Source of the DNA: Hyposmocoma kahamanoa
Taxonomy: Eukaryota; Arthropoda; Insecta; Lepidoptera; Cosmopterigidae
Direction: 5' to 3'
NCBI RefSeq assembly: GCF_003589595.1
Contig: NW_020653337.1
Coordinates: 3,861,346 to 3,925,345, forward strand
Length of the DNA stretch: 64,000 nucleotides
Every line of letters starts with the position of its first letter. Within the stretch, counting starts at the first letter, position 1. The notes beneath the pieces were generated by a model. That model was not told where the DNA came from. It saw only the letters and a program-made list of their open reading frames with translations, and made no database searches. Positions 11,036 to 21,781 of this stretch are shown piece by piece. The position numbers and the translations under genes are program-made.

Positions 11036-12016
11036 CTGACGGTGATTTTCAATAAATAAATTTTTTATTTATAAATTCACCAAAAAAAGCGAATGCAAAA
11101 ATAGTCTCCATCTATATGACCGTTATATTTAATCTGCAAAGATGTACTGATGTTCAACGCTTCGTCAGTATTTGACGTTACAACTTAATAATACCATACT
11201 ACGTACCAACGAACGTATCGCTGAAAAGAGACGGAGCAATGCGATGTCTTAAACATATATCACTGGTTAGTTAAGATATTGAAAAACAAGTTTCAATTAC
11301 TTTTCACCATGTTCATGTGGGTACGGAACATTTGAGTGATGCGTGAATGGGAACGGAGCGTGCGTGACAAGGATAACGGGAGAACAGAGCAGGACGGATA
11401 ATAAATAGAACATCTGTTGAAAGTGAGGCGCGTGCAATAAGTTGTTAAAGTAGTATAGAAGTTATTTTTTTAGTTAAATTCCGATCTGTATTCCTACAAG
11501 CATACATACATTACGTTCACGCGTGTAAACTTTTAACATATGTTAAATAAATAATTGTATAAATAACTGTGTTCTCGGATTTCTCTCAAAGTTTACGGAG
11601 ACTGGTATCATGATTGTGGCGTCACAGTACATTTATTCAAGTATTTTGTATGCCCGTAAAAATATACATAACTTCAGTAAGAAAGAAGATATCCATAATA
11701 TAAACCTCAGAACTAAGTCCAAATTCATGGTACCACGGTTCCGTTTACCTAAGGTAAACGATTTTTTTATGGGGAAAAGTCATATTAAAAAATTTAAGAA
11801 TATGTGTTAGATAAAGATGTATGGAAAGACAACATGAGTCTTGATTCCACCCATTTAAGATTCAAAGTGTTTTCCATAGCATTTAAGTTTGTTTGAAAAG
11901 AGTAATCCCTGGAGTTTCTTGCTCGGTCTTCTCAGCGAGCGAACGAGCAGAAGCTTAAAAAAATTACGTTTTCAAGTGAAACATTTTACCTATGAAATTA
12001 ATTATTATTTGACTTT
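11036..12016. other. gene-free stretch
   Basis: The 66-codon ORF at 11610 has low-complexity, AT-driven codon use and no recognisable domain. Nothing else seen. Confidence 0.45.
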
Positions 12017-12207
12017 GAACGCACTCTCATAGCCCCGCACTAGGGAGACCCTGTAGCACGGGTGCCATGTACACACATAGACACGACCACAAATTACACC
12101 CAAACTCATGAAATAAATAAATGTAGGCCGTACAAATATTTCTCCAGGCCCGGGAATCGAAAACTGCTGAGCTGAGGATGGCAACCGTTTGGTCATGGAG
12201 GCAGCTT
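12017..12207 (-). mobile_element. S1 tRNA-derived SINE
   Basis: Reverse copy: 'catagccccgcactagggag', 'caaattacacccaaactcat', 'gtaggccgtacaaatatttc', 'cccgggaatcga' (reversed B box) and 'ggcaaccgtttggtcat' (reversed A box). The segment between the boxes is diverged. Confidence 0.8.
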
Positions 12208-12324
12208 AAACATATGATCATCGATTCGTTTGGTGGGCATAGGTCGCCTGTCAGCCATGCCAAAGGTTGTTTTATGCAGGCGTCGTCACGATGTTTTTCT
12301 TGAACCTTCAGAAGTATTGTTACT

Positions 12325-12556
12325 AGTGCCACTCGTCCGGGGAAGTTCTATCATCTTATCTATAGTAATGTGAGCACTGTGTTTCGGTTGTGAAGGGTAA
12401 GGGTGCTGGTGAAATTACAGGCACATGGGACTTGTCAACTTATGTCTCAAGGTGCCCCTCAGATCTTTGCGATTTACAGCTCCAAGTGGCTTTGCATCTG
12501 CTATGGACAGGCGTGCCGCTTAACACCAAGCGCACGAGTTGTTAGTCCTGTCACTT
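12325..12556 (+). repeat. R1 repeat, partly deleted
   Basis: From 'cactcgtccggggaagttc' through 'tgaaattacaggcacatggg' to 'gcacgagttgttagtcctgt', with small deletions including the TTACCT block and the centre. It ends at a GAAT tetranucleotide run. Confidence 0.8.
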
Positions 12557-12561
12557 GAATG

Positions 12562-12715
12562 AATGAATGAAATGTTCTTTATTGCACAAAAAATTACATT
12601 TAAAATACAATAGCTAAAGTATAATAGTAGTAGTAAGTTAATGTGCAACAGGCGGCCTTGTTGCTATGTAGCAATTTCTTCCAGGCAACCTTAGGATAGA
12701 CATTTCGGATATGCT
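12562..12715 (-). mobile_element. LINE 3' UTR (Jockey-like tail common in Lepidoptera)
   Basis: On the minus strand 'ggttgcctggaagaaattgc' and 'aacaaggccgcctgttgcac' lead to 'gtgcaataaagaacattt', which holds an AATAAA signal. This arrangement is familiar from 3' ends of lepidopteran non-LTR elements; the clade is from memory and not tested. Confidence 0.5.
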
Positions 12716-12842
12716 AGAGGGGTGCAACTAAAGAATATCATCATAAGTACACTACACAATAAGTAAGAATACAATTAATACACACATAACAATAAATACA
12801 TAATAATATGGAGACGAGAGAGAGAACGCTAATATATTTTAA

Positions 12843-12881
12843 CTGCCTCCGTGGCCGAACGGTTACCATGCCGGATTGCCA
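12843..12881 (+). mobile_element. S1 SINE head cut off by the assembly gap
   Basis: 'ctgcctccgtggccgaacgg' followed by 'ttaccatgccgg' is the best-preserved S1 tRNA-like 5' head in the window. It runs straight into the Ns, so its body is unseen. Confidence 0.75.
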
Positions 12882-13281
12882 NNNNNNNNNNNNNNNNNNN
12901 NNNNNNNNNNNNNNNNNNNNNNNNNNNNNNNNNNNNNNNNNNNNNNNNNNNNNNNNNNNNNNNNNNNNNNNNNNNNNNNNNNNNNNNNNNNNNNNNNNNN
13001 NNNNNNNNNNNNNNNNNNNNNNNNNNNNNNNNNNNNNNNNNNNNNNNNNNNNNNNNNNNNNNNNNNNNNNNNNNNNNNNNNNNNNNNNNNNNNNNNNNNN
13101 NNNNNNNNNNNNNNNNNNNNNNNNNNNNNNNNNNNNNNNNNNNNNNNNNNNNNNNNNNNNNNNNNNNNNNNNNNNNNNNNNNNNNNNNNNNNNNNNNNNN
13201 NNNNNNNNNNNNNNNNNNNNNNNNNNNNNNNNNNNNNNNNNNNNNNNNNNNNNNNNNNNNNNNNNNNNNNNNNNNNNNNNN
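12882..13281. other. assembly gap (400 N)
   Basis: Exactly 400 undetermined bases. The ORFs reported across it are artefacts. It is bordered by an S1 head on the left and an A-rich run on the right. Confidence 1.
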
Positions 13282-13712
13282 AAAAAAAAAGTTTTGAACA
13301 ATACCTACTCGAGTTCCAAAACTCGACTCGAAGTACTTTCACCGTATAAAGTCTCGAGTACGACAAGCAGGGTTAAATGTTACTAAGCAACTATTATTGC
13401 CCACGAATTAAATATAAAATAAAAACCCAATTATAGTCATTCAGTAATTATACTACATAACGCAACACACCACAACTTCGCTCAGTAGACTTTCTTTACT
13501 CGCTCAGTAGACTTTTTTACTCGAGCTGGTTTCTTAAACAAACTCGAACTTGAGCGCGACTCGTTAGATAAATAGACTCGAGTCTATTCGGAAACTCGAT
13601 AGGCTCGTAATACATCAAGCAGTGAGTATCTGTCTTTATGGAGTCGAGTCTTGTGAATTGGAGTCGAATCCTAAAATGTAGACTCCCAGGCTCGAGTTTT
13701 TTACAACACTAG
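13282..13712. mobile_element. CTCGAGT-rich element, possible hAT-type relic
   Basis: Many dispersed copies of CTCGAGT/ACTCGAG occur in both orientations. The right end 'ggctcgagttttttacaaca' + 'ctag' resembles a hAT terminal inverted repeat read inward (CTAGTGTTGT...). The left end would lie in the gap, so neither the TIR pair nor an 8-bp duplication can be verified. Confidence 0.4.
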
Positions 13713-13877
13713 GGAGCTGCGGTGCGAAGTAACCAGCGTTACATGGCATTGCGCGTGGAGCACTAGGTGCGACATAGCCTTGCGACGATATAACGCACGC
13801 AAATTTGTTATGGAATTACCTCCATTAGACTACAAGATTTTACATAAATAAAAGAATAAATATTTATTATTAACAAC

Positions 13878-13997
13878 GATTTCTTTATCAGCGGTGAGAC
13901 ATGAAATGTTAAGATTCACGCAAAGATATACAACTGTGATTTGTTTATCAAAGGCGAGATATTACGTGAAGAGATTTACATAAAGATATAAATACTT
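13878..13997. repeat. two-copy 60-bp tandem repeat
   Basis: 'gatttctttatcagcggtga' at 13878 and 'gatttgtttatcaaaggcga' at 13938 start two diverged units, each ending with 'aaagatata'. Confidence 0.65.
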
Positions 13998-14510
13998 TTA
14001 TCATTAGTAGGAGCTTATTATAGCTGAAGTGTGGATATAATTAGTTATTTGTATATCTTAAACAACAACGTTTGAAGTACCACAATTTTATTTTCTATCT
14101 GAATGTGGAAATAATTTGGGGAAAGATATTCATGATAGCATTAAAAAACCCTACCCCGCCTTTTTACTGTCGTTTCACTGTTGCTGTATGTACTTAAAAG
14201 AAATTTCGGCAACCTAAGTATCCATTTATTTAGATAGATAGTATAATAAAAACTTTAAAGTTTATTTCATCAATTTATTATGTTTTGTAAAATGATATGT
14301 AACAAAAATTGTTGTTTATGATGTTTGTAACATAGTTATACGAAATTGCTAATATTTTACAAATACCCTGTGTAACATTGACGTCATAAGAACTGTATAT
14401 ATGTGTTAAAACTCGTCAATTGTAATTTATGTCACTTAAATGCTTTTCGTTAGTAAGTATAACATACATTTTAATGTCACGTCTTCCCTCTGTGTCTTCT
14501 ATCTATCTTT

Positions 14511-14730
14511 AAGCGAGTTTATGTAACGAAATTGTATATAGCATAATGGATAATGTCAGTTGTGTAACGTACAAACTAGATACGATACGGTAGCTGCGGG
14601 AATTCCCGAGACTGCGCGAGAATTCTCCTTCAAAAGTCGCGCAACCTGTTTTTCGGCTTGTATCTAATTTGTACGTTACACGATTGACATGATGTTCGGT
14701 ATGCTTTGGTTACAAAAATTCGCTTTTTGA
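14511..14730. mobile_element. foldback element related to the 10208 MITE
   Basis: Arms of ~75 bp pair 'tgtaacgtacaaactagata' (14561) with 'tatctaatttgtacgttaca' (14660), and extend outward. The right arm matches the right half of the 10208 element ('tatctagtttgtacgttcca', 'gttacaaaaattcgctt'). Target duplications are not clear. Confidence 0.55.
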
Positions 14731-14997
14731 TGTCTCAAATCACAAAATGTAGGGTGAGTACAAGTCGCACACATGCATTACGTTGTATGATAATTTCGCG
14801 TGCCATCCGCGAAATATTTTTAAGTGTGCAAGCAGCGCATTCGCCACGTCTGTACGTACGCACCTTTAGATGTACGAGGAGCGGCTGAAAAGTAAAAAAG
14901 TAAACTAAGTAAGAAATAAAACACGATCGTGGTTACTTTCAATATAACTATAAGGGAAATAAATATACTTCTTATATTTGTTAGAAAAGTACCTTAA

Positions 14998-15451
14998 GGC
15001 TACCTTTCCACCAGAGATCTGCGACGTAGCGAGGCGGTGTGCAAGGAAAAAATGCATCAAAAGGTTACTTAATTTTCCACCGGAGCTGCTTTGTGCAGCA
15101 AAGGGTTAGCGGTTAGCTAAGTATTTGTACATACACAATAGTAAGTGATGTGTGCGAGGCATGCGGGTGAGCAATGTGTGCGAAACGGTGTAGGAAACTA
15201 GAGCTATCAATAGCTGGTCAGTGTCAGTTAGTATGACACTAACTGACACTGACATATCACCACCGCTCACTCTACCACGTCGTACCCCGCCCTGCGCCGC
15301 TGCACATTCTCTCACTGCTTAGCTACCTCGCAAAGCTTTGGTGGAAAACATCACACTGTTTCACAGCGCCGCTGCACATCCTCTCACAGAGCGCCGCTAC
15401 ACATCCTCGCACCGCCTCGCTACCTCGCACATATCTGGTGGAAAGGCAGCC
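14998..15451. mobile_element. PIF/Harbinger-like MITE with TAA target duplication
   Basis: Inverted termini of ~42 bp start GGCTACCTTTCCACCAGA on the left and, reversed, GGCTGCCTTTCCACCAGA on the right, with a few mismatches. Both ends are flanked by TAA. A second inverted pair lies inside ('ttttccaccggagctg' at 15073; 'tttggtggaaaa' near 15340), and a perfect 16-nt-arm hairpin sits near the centre (15219-15254). The short ORF inside has no transposase similarity. Confidence 0.7.
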
Positions 15452-15454
15452 TAA

Positions 15455-16555
15455 ATCTATTTAAAAAGTAGTTGCAAATTTTTAAACATTTTTCTTTGTT
15501 CTTCTGACAACTTTTCCATGCAAATCAAAATGTAATAAACAAAAGAGAGTCGCTAATTTTTGAAAAAAAAAGAAAGAATTAAAAGCGATACGTCACGACA
15601 GTGGTCAGTGTTACTTTTTAAATTGGAAAAAGGTGGTCAAAAGAGATTACTTCTCAGCCACCACTCGAAATAGTCATCTATTTATTCAAATGACATGGAG
15701 CTGGTTCAAAACTGCAAAATATAAAAACTTTGTTAGTTTTCGAGTTGGTTTCATGTTCACATTACGTAAAGTTGGACCCTTTTATATGAAAATTTTATGA
15801 GTTTATGAACACGTGCAATTCGAAGCTACATATATTGACTTCGTTATAGTTTCTAGATATATCTACGGAATATCATTCGAGTTAGATTAGTTTGTGTAAT
15901 AATATAGTAATAATAATGTACCAAACAACACACCAATTAGGATAGATCCCGGGATGACTTCCGTTATATTCATAGTATAGAGAATTACCTTAAGATCAGG
16001 TAAAGGAGTCACCACACTTATTAACGCGGAATCGGCTCGAGCCAGTAATCCGTGCATAATAGCAAAAATATCTTGTAATAGTAGTACAGTTCATAAAAGT
16101 AACCAAAATAAAATGCTGAACCGTTTAAAGCTAGATTGTCTGTTGAATTTTCGTGGATGTACGTTTTGCATTGCAGCCTAGCCTTAACGAAAATAAAGAA
16201 AAGGCTCGGTCCACATCAATTTATTTACAAGTATGAACGAAAAGGCTGTAACGAAATAATAAAATGATATAAAAAGTATAATCCGTATAAAATACTCCCT
16301 ACTAAACAGTAAGTCCAGGCTGTTTAATAGGAAGTGTTTTATAATTACAAAGAGCCTCCAGACACTTATCCCAAATGGGCCTGTATACGTATGTCTAATG
16401 ATTAAAAAACAGTAAATCACGTGAAGTTTAATAAAACGAAGGAAAGGGTAACGGAAGGCTGTATCAAAAAACAATGGTATAAAAACGGGTACAATACTAT
16501 AAAACATTCCCTAACTTAAATTACATATGGTTATGGATGATTATAAAGTAGATAA
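15455..16555. other. stretch without recognised gene
   Basis: A 107-codon minus-strand ORF (16507-16184) is rich in F, I, L and Y. It reads as the reverse complement of A-rich DNA rather than a convincing membrane protein. Short motifs such as 'aaggctgta' recur at 16249 and 16462, hinting at an old repeat. Confidence 0.4.
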
Positions 16556-16558
16556 TTA

Positions 16559-17490
16559 GGGCGCGTTCCCACTATATCGTGACGACAGATAGTCGTGCAG
16601 TTTAAAGTGTCGTGGCTTGTATATTTAAATGAAGTTCTTCACATATAGCACGACACGATTAACTGTCGTTCATGATGTTTTATCGTTACAACGACAAACT
16701 GTCTTCACAGTGGGAACAACTAGAACGACAGTCGTCGGACGATAAAAAAACGTCACGATAAAAACGTGATGACAGATTGTCGGAGCTCCTATTGTCGTCA
16801 CGTTTTATTTATCGCTGTCCGCACATATTCTGCTTCCTGCCCTCCCCTCTCGTACCCCGCGCCTTCTGCTCGCTTTGCAGTAGCGTTGGGTCGTAGCCGA
16901 GCAGGGCAAGCGCCCGGGTTTTAACCCGGCGCTTGGTTGGCACCGGGTTTAAATCGGGGTAAAACCCGAAATCGAGGGCAAAAACTATTTACGTCTAAAT
17001 ATTTGTTGTGAATTGACTTTTGTTCAAATTTATATACTTATTATTACAAAATATTTCTTGGTTTATGACCAGGACAGTTCGATTTATTTTTCTATTGAAT
17101 AGATTCGCTTGAAAAGTTCATCAATAAATTAATACAAAAATTCGTTAGGTCGTATGCACTTGAATCGATTTTCATTGCGAATCCACAGCATTTTTAAAAA
17201 GTAATACGTTATTAAAATTTCGTCTTCATCTATTTCGAGCGAACACACACTACCGGCTTCCAAAAGAACATACAAGCGACTGCAGTGCATCACACGATTC
17301 TGTTGTGCAAACGACAAGGAGGCTGTCGTGAAACGATAAATTGTCGTCACGATCTAGTGGAACAGCTAGTCACGACAGTCGTTCAACGACAAAAAATCGT
17401 CCACGACAGATAGTTGTGATATGGGAACAGGCTAGACACGACAGTCGTCCAACGGTAATAAAAAAGTGACGACATAGTGGGAACGCGCCC
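16559..17490. mobile_element. PIF/Harbinger-like DNA transposon, deletion derivative
   Basis: Inverted termini begin GGGCGCGTTCCCACTAT on both ends (17 identical bases, similarity continuing further) and are flanked by perfect TTA duplications (16556-16558, 17491-17493). The subterminal regions contain many short 'acgacagtcgt' repeats in both orientations. The centre holds a GC-rich hairpin patch (16909-16965) and a minus-strand remnant resembling the transposase N-terminus. Element length is 932 bp, well short of autonomous elements, so the catalytic DDE region is lost. Confidence 0.75.
17129..17350 (-). pseudogene. possible Harbinger transposase N-terminal remnant
   Basis: Residues ~40-52 of the 73-codon frame read LEIDEDEILITYY, followed by a basic/aromatic stretch ending FKCIRPNEF. 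Harbinger-type transposases of animals often begin with an acidic run, an aliphatic-tyrosine segment, basic residues and a W(V/I)HP-like motif. The order fits but the basic block is eroded. It lies inside an element with Harbinger-type ends, which is the main support. The upstream start codon is probably not the original one. Confidence 0.4.
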
Positions 17491-17550
17491 TTACCCCTAA
17501 AAGGCCTGTTTTCGTGTATATATAGCTGCTTTATAAGCAGTTAGATTTAC

Positions 17551-17934
17551 ATGATTGAAGGACACGGTCTTTTCACTCCACGAATTTTGATGGGAGTGAC
17601 GACGGAACGAAACAAAGTAAGAATGGCGAAGAAAAGAAATAAAGAACGATTCAAAATTTCAAAAGTAAGCAACCAGGAATCAGAAAAAAGGGTGATGTGG
17701 TGGGATGACGATGAAAGAGGTCGCATCATCACAAGATTTGATGAACATTGGTTGACCGATATTATGGCGTCATACGGGTTATTCATATTTGCTTTTGTCG
17801 CTGCTCTCGTGACAACGATAATGGAAACTAGAAAGAAGTTAATATTAACTTTAATAAATCATAATATGGTGACGTCATTGTATGCTATTAAAAATCGATC
17901 TTACATCTTATCTTTAAAAAACAGTTTAAGATAG
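17551..17934 (+). CDS. hypothetical small protein with one membrane segment (unverified)
   Basis: I do not recognise this 127-codon ORF. It starts with ATG 28 bases after a TATATATAG box (17516-17523). The first ~45 residues are basic, then comes an acidic DDDER patch and a hydrophobic segment at about residues 73-91 (IMASYGLFIFAFVAALVTT) followed by METRKK, compatible with one membrane helix. It lies 60 bp beyond the Harbinger-like element. No splice sites are obvious. It may be a chance ORF; its length is unusual but not decisive in 64 kb. Confidence 0.25.
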   Translation: MIEGHGLFTPRILMGVTTERNKVRMAKKRNKERFKISKVSNQESEKRVMWWDDDERGRIITRFDEHWLTDIMASYGLFIFAFVAALVTTIMETRKKLILTLINHNMVTSLYAIKNRSYILSLKNSLR

Positions 17935-18498
17935 ACGTAATTTATGTCTCTGTAGAATAGGTTTGTGGTCACGGCCGTCTGGTAGAGGCTTAAGAAGATG
18001 TACAGACTGATATGAGATTTCTTGATTCGCCTACGCCCGTGTACCCACACTTGTTCACGCGAACTCTAAAGCCAAGATGTTGTAGTCAAGTTCGTTTGAA
18101 AGTTGGTAAAACTACAGTCGTGCATAAAAGTGTTTTTGTAATGGCGCCGTAGATAAATTTACTATAATTTACATTCAGAGGCTCCTTTTGTGTACCCGAA
18201 AGTATAAAAAGGGTCTGAAAGAAACCTTATGTTATTTGAAAAGCAATTAAACAACTTGTTGACTAATAAAATGTACTAAACTACAGTATCAGAATCTGTA
18301 CATGACAAATCCTTAACTACATAGTCTTGTAATCTTTGACATTACTATATTTATTACGTTATTCAAAAATTAGTGCGGCATTTTCACTTTGTGTTGATTT
18401 TGACATCTAAGGACATATATATAATAATTATTATCATTTAATTGGACCCAAATAATTACCAAAGCGTTTATTTTACTGACTGACTTATTAAATCCATA
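17935..18498. other. stretch without recognised gene
   Basis: Only a short piece near 17960 ('gtggtcacggccgtctggta') resembles the Penelope-like 3' UTR block; nothing else seen. Confidence 0.35.
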
Positions 18499-18706
18499 AC
18501 ATCGGTGTTTTGTACAAAAGGCATAAGAGACATTTCGTACATATTTTTGGGGAGCATGTTTTAGGTTTTCATTACTGTTTTAAAATATTTGAAACTTAAT
18601 CAAGTGTTAAAACAGGATATTTGAAAACAGTCGTTAAAACCTAAAGCATGCTCCTCTGAAAAATCTACGAAATGTCGCTTACGCTCTTTCAACATAACAC
18701 TGACGA
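18499..18706. mobile_element. foldback MITE, family F1
   Basis: Left arm: 'catcggtgttttgtac', then 'gacatttcgta', 'gagcatgttttaggtttt', 'actgttttaaaatattt'. The right arm is its imperfect reverse complement over ~85 bases. A second copy of the same family lies at 27121-27369. No ORF, and no clear target duplication. Confidence 0.65.
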
Positions 18707-18954
18707 ATGATATTATTAAAAAACAAACAAAACAACACATTACGAATTGTTTAGTCTGTTGAAGTACGTATCGTCATATGTATGTTACTTGAAATAATTT
18801 TATATGATTATTTTATATTAAAAAGGGGTCTTGAAATTATTATTTTAATCTTAATTACCGGATATTGTGCTTGAGTAAAAAAGGGATTTCGTCCAAAAAC
18901 GGAGTTACGAGATTTTCAAATTCAGCCGACGATATGAGTCAATTACAATTTTAG

Positions 18955-19200
18955 TAGCAGTAGAGCTACTTGTGAAAGAGTTCATTCAGCCACCTAGATG
19001 TGAGCATTACTGCATACTGGTTTGAAAGAGCAAGGGCGTTGTTGAAATTACAGGCACGTGGGACTTTTCAATTTATGTCCCAGGGTGACGGGCGAAGAGG
19101 TAGTGCCTCTCAGATCTTTGAGATTTAAAGCTCTGAGTGGCACTGCAACTGTTATGGACTGGCGTGTCACTTACCATCAGGCGCACGACTCGTTTTAAAA
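18955..19200 (+). repeat. R1 repeat, near full length
   Basis: From 'agcagtagagctacttgtga' to 'caggcgcacgactcg', with a ~40-base deletion after 'gagttcattcag'. The retained centre ('gaagaggtagtgcctctcag') shows the segment missing from several other copies. Confidence 0.8.
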
Positions 19201-20651
19201 TATGACCGGATACACTGAAACTGCACTTATTACATGTCAACTTCTAAGCTTTTATCTATCTTTTATATATCTTTTATCTAGCTATTTTAACAAATAAATG
19301 AGTTATGGATGACAGTACATTTCGCATGAGAAACCAAATACTGTCTAACTCAAAAATGATGGAATTGAGAAAACACGAATTGGAAATAATTCCACTTACC
19401 AACGAGAATATAAGAAGCGTCACTGCTCTTGAGACTGCGTACAAGTGCTAACAGTATCCTGAAAATGTTTTCTGCTAAGCTCTATGCGTCGAGGCTGCGT
19501 CGTGATGCTGCGTCATTTCATCCAGGTTTTGGTGTAGTGATGTAGCAGTCGGCTCTTCGAGCGACTTGTATACTTTTCGTTTTAATGAATTGTGTGTACC
19601 TACTAAAAATAGACCTAAGTTTTAAATTATTATCTAGTATTACTGACAAGTGGACACAAGAAGTCTTAATAAAATATTTATTGATCCTTTTCAGTAATTT
19701 TTGAACTTTCAAATCGTGTCTTTTCAATTCCATCATTTTTGTTAGTTAGTTTGTTTCATGTGACATTTATTGTGCTACTTTGTTTTAAGCTTAGTTCGTA
19801 GTATGTTCCAATTAGATTATGTCTCTTCCTAGAAAATAAATCTTACCGACTCATTACAGCGTAGCCTTTTCCTAATACTTTCATAACATTCCATGCCGTA
19901 CCAGGAAACTACATTTTCACATCGAATTACAAGTTCTCTCCTAACTAAATGAACCCTTTTACTCCCTTGATTCTTTTCCACTTAACACCCGTCCAGAGGA
20001 GCTATTTCAATACCGTAGTAACAATTCGAGTCCCGCACCGGCACAATTCACATTGGGGCCACAATTGCGCAACCTGTCTTTATTAGGTCGATCTATTTCT
20101 GATCATACCGCCCTTTGCCAATACTCATAAAAGCATATTTAGGATGAGGAAAATGAACTTTTTAGTTTTGGGATGTTTTTATTCTGGTTACAAATGATAT
20201 TAACTATACTCTCTTTTTTTTAGCTTCAGACAGAAAGAAATTTTGGGTCTTTTATCAGACATTTTGTAAGCAAGGTCAAAGTCAGAAATGGTTTATTCCA
20301 AACTACTTTTTTAAGCTACTGCTCATTCCCTGTGCTGACTTTCCAATACTGACATGTTAGCCACTGATATTGGAAACTAAAACTATACATACTTTACTTA
20401 TCTAATATAAACAAAATTCTGAGATGAAGGATGAATGTTTCTTTTACATCTGGACTGGGTCATATTTGAACCTTTCCTTTGTGGGTAATATTAGAAGATC
20501 CTATGTGTCGAACTGTAAAAAAGAGTGCTAATGAGGAGTGTGAAGTACCAAAGAAAATGTGCTTACTTTTAAAAACAGACAATACAATCCTTTGATCAAA
20601 GAAAAGGCGCTTAAAATTAGTACATTTGAATTTAGAATTTCTATTTGAAAT
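19201..20651. other. stretch without recognised gene
   Basis: A segment at 20275-20350 ('gtcaaagtcagaaatggttt', 'attccctgtgctgact') resembles a LINE 3' tail but is not secure. Nothing else seen. Confidence 0.4.
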
Positions 20652-20767
20652 GAAATTGATAAAAATGACTATAAAATACAATAAGAATTGTGAAAAAGTT
20701 GAATTAAAACGAAATTGATAAAAATGGCTATAAAATACAAAAAGAATTGTGAAAAAGTTGAATTAGG
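20652..20767. repeat. two-copy 58-bp tandem duplication
   Basis: 'gaaattgataaaaatgacta' at 20652 and 'gaaattgataaaaatggcta' at 20710 start two units that differ at only a few bases, so the duplication is recent. Confidence 0.9.
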
Positions 20768-21677
20768 TTGAATAGCGTGCCAAAGAGGACAAAGTAACAA
20801 CCGATCATAAAGTTATCGTTAAATAACTTCCTAGCTCGGGTCACACAGATTGTACGGTAACTGTCTTAGGCCAGTTAAATTGTTGTCAAATGATTAGTTA
20901 TCTATTAAAATGGGACAGTGGAAATTGCCTATTGTTGATAATTTATTTTGTATTTACTTACTATGTATATACCCTGTTGACGCCTGTCTCTTACTGGGCT
21001 AAGAACAGACTGTGAACTTTCACCCGCTGCTCACTTGAGATATCTGTACCTTCTTTGCTTCCCACCCGTTATTTTTGACGCCTTTGGTTCGGACGATTTA
21101 AATGTGCCAGACATACTAAACCAATATATACATATATTAAATAAGATACTAAATCTTTATCCCATTTCCTACTTAGCGAGTCGATAATTGATTCTCCATA
21201 TATTTGTTTATGTATATCGGTAGAGAGTAATTATTTTTATACTATTTTCTGGCGTCCTTCAAGGACCTTGACTGCGTCCAAATTACGGTTTCGTGAATCT
21301 TGGAATCTTTTCGTGTTTTATTTCTATTGCTTGTTCATTTAGTCGGAAAACACAATGTTACGTTAAATGTTATGTCTCTGTTGTTGTCTGCTGTGTTTAC
21401 ATTGCCAATTTGCGACGTCTTTTTTGAGCTTTAAAACGTTTGTAGGTCAGACTTTTATCAAATAGGGAACAAGTACGGTCAAATGTTATCTACATACTAT
21501 TATTGATCTTTTACACTTTTGTACCTCTCAAGATATCATTAATTTTTCTGTATGTTTACTTATGTAGGGTTGTTACCTTCTACCTTATTGATATTGGCAA
21601 AATATCGGAACAGCTATGTATGAATAGTCAACGCGATTTTGTCCTGCCATCTCATTTCACTATGTATGTTTCTACAT
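20768..21677. other. stretch without recognised gene
   Basis: AT-rich, with no coding ORF or recognised repeat. Confidence 0.45.
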
Positions 21678-21680
21678 TTA

Positions 21681-21778
21681 GGGTCGTATTCCAGAACTCT
21701 ACTCATTGCTCAAGTCAGGGCTTGAGTATGATGTCTAGTGCTGACTTGAGCATTAAGTAGAGTTCTGGAATACGACCC
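21681..21778. mobile_element. palindromic MITE, family F2 (98 bp)
   Basis: Almost entirely palindromic: 'gggtcgtattccagaactct' + 'actcattgctcaagtca' pairs with its reverse complement, leaving a ~20-base loop. Flanks are TTA on the left and TTG on the right, a one-base variant of a TWA duplication. A second copy lies at 32588-32752. Confidence 0.75.
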
Positions 21779-21781
21779 TTG

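Noticed and set aside
12741..13386. Five long ORFs across the N block
   Set aside because: They exist only because 400 Ns contain no stop codons; the real flanking residues are few and come from repeats.
16184..16507. 107-codon minus ORF that looks like a multi-span membrane protein
   Set aside because: The hydrophobicity follows from the reverse complement of A-rich DNA; no conserved charged or glycine pattern and no splice or promoter context.
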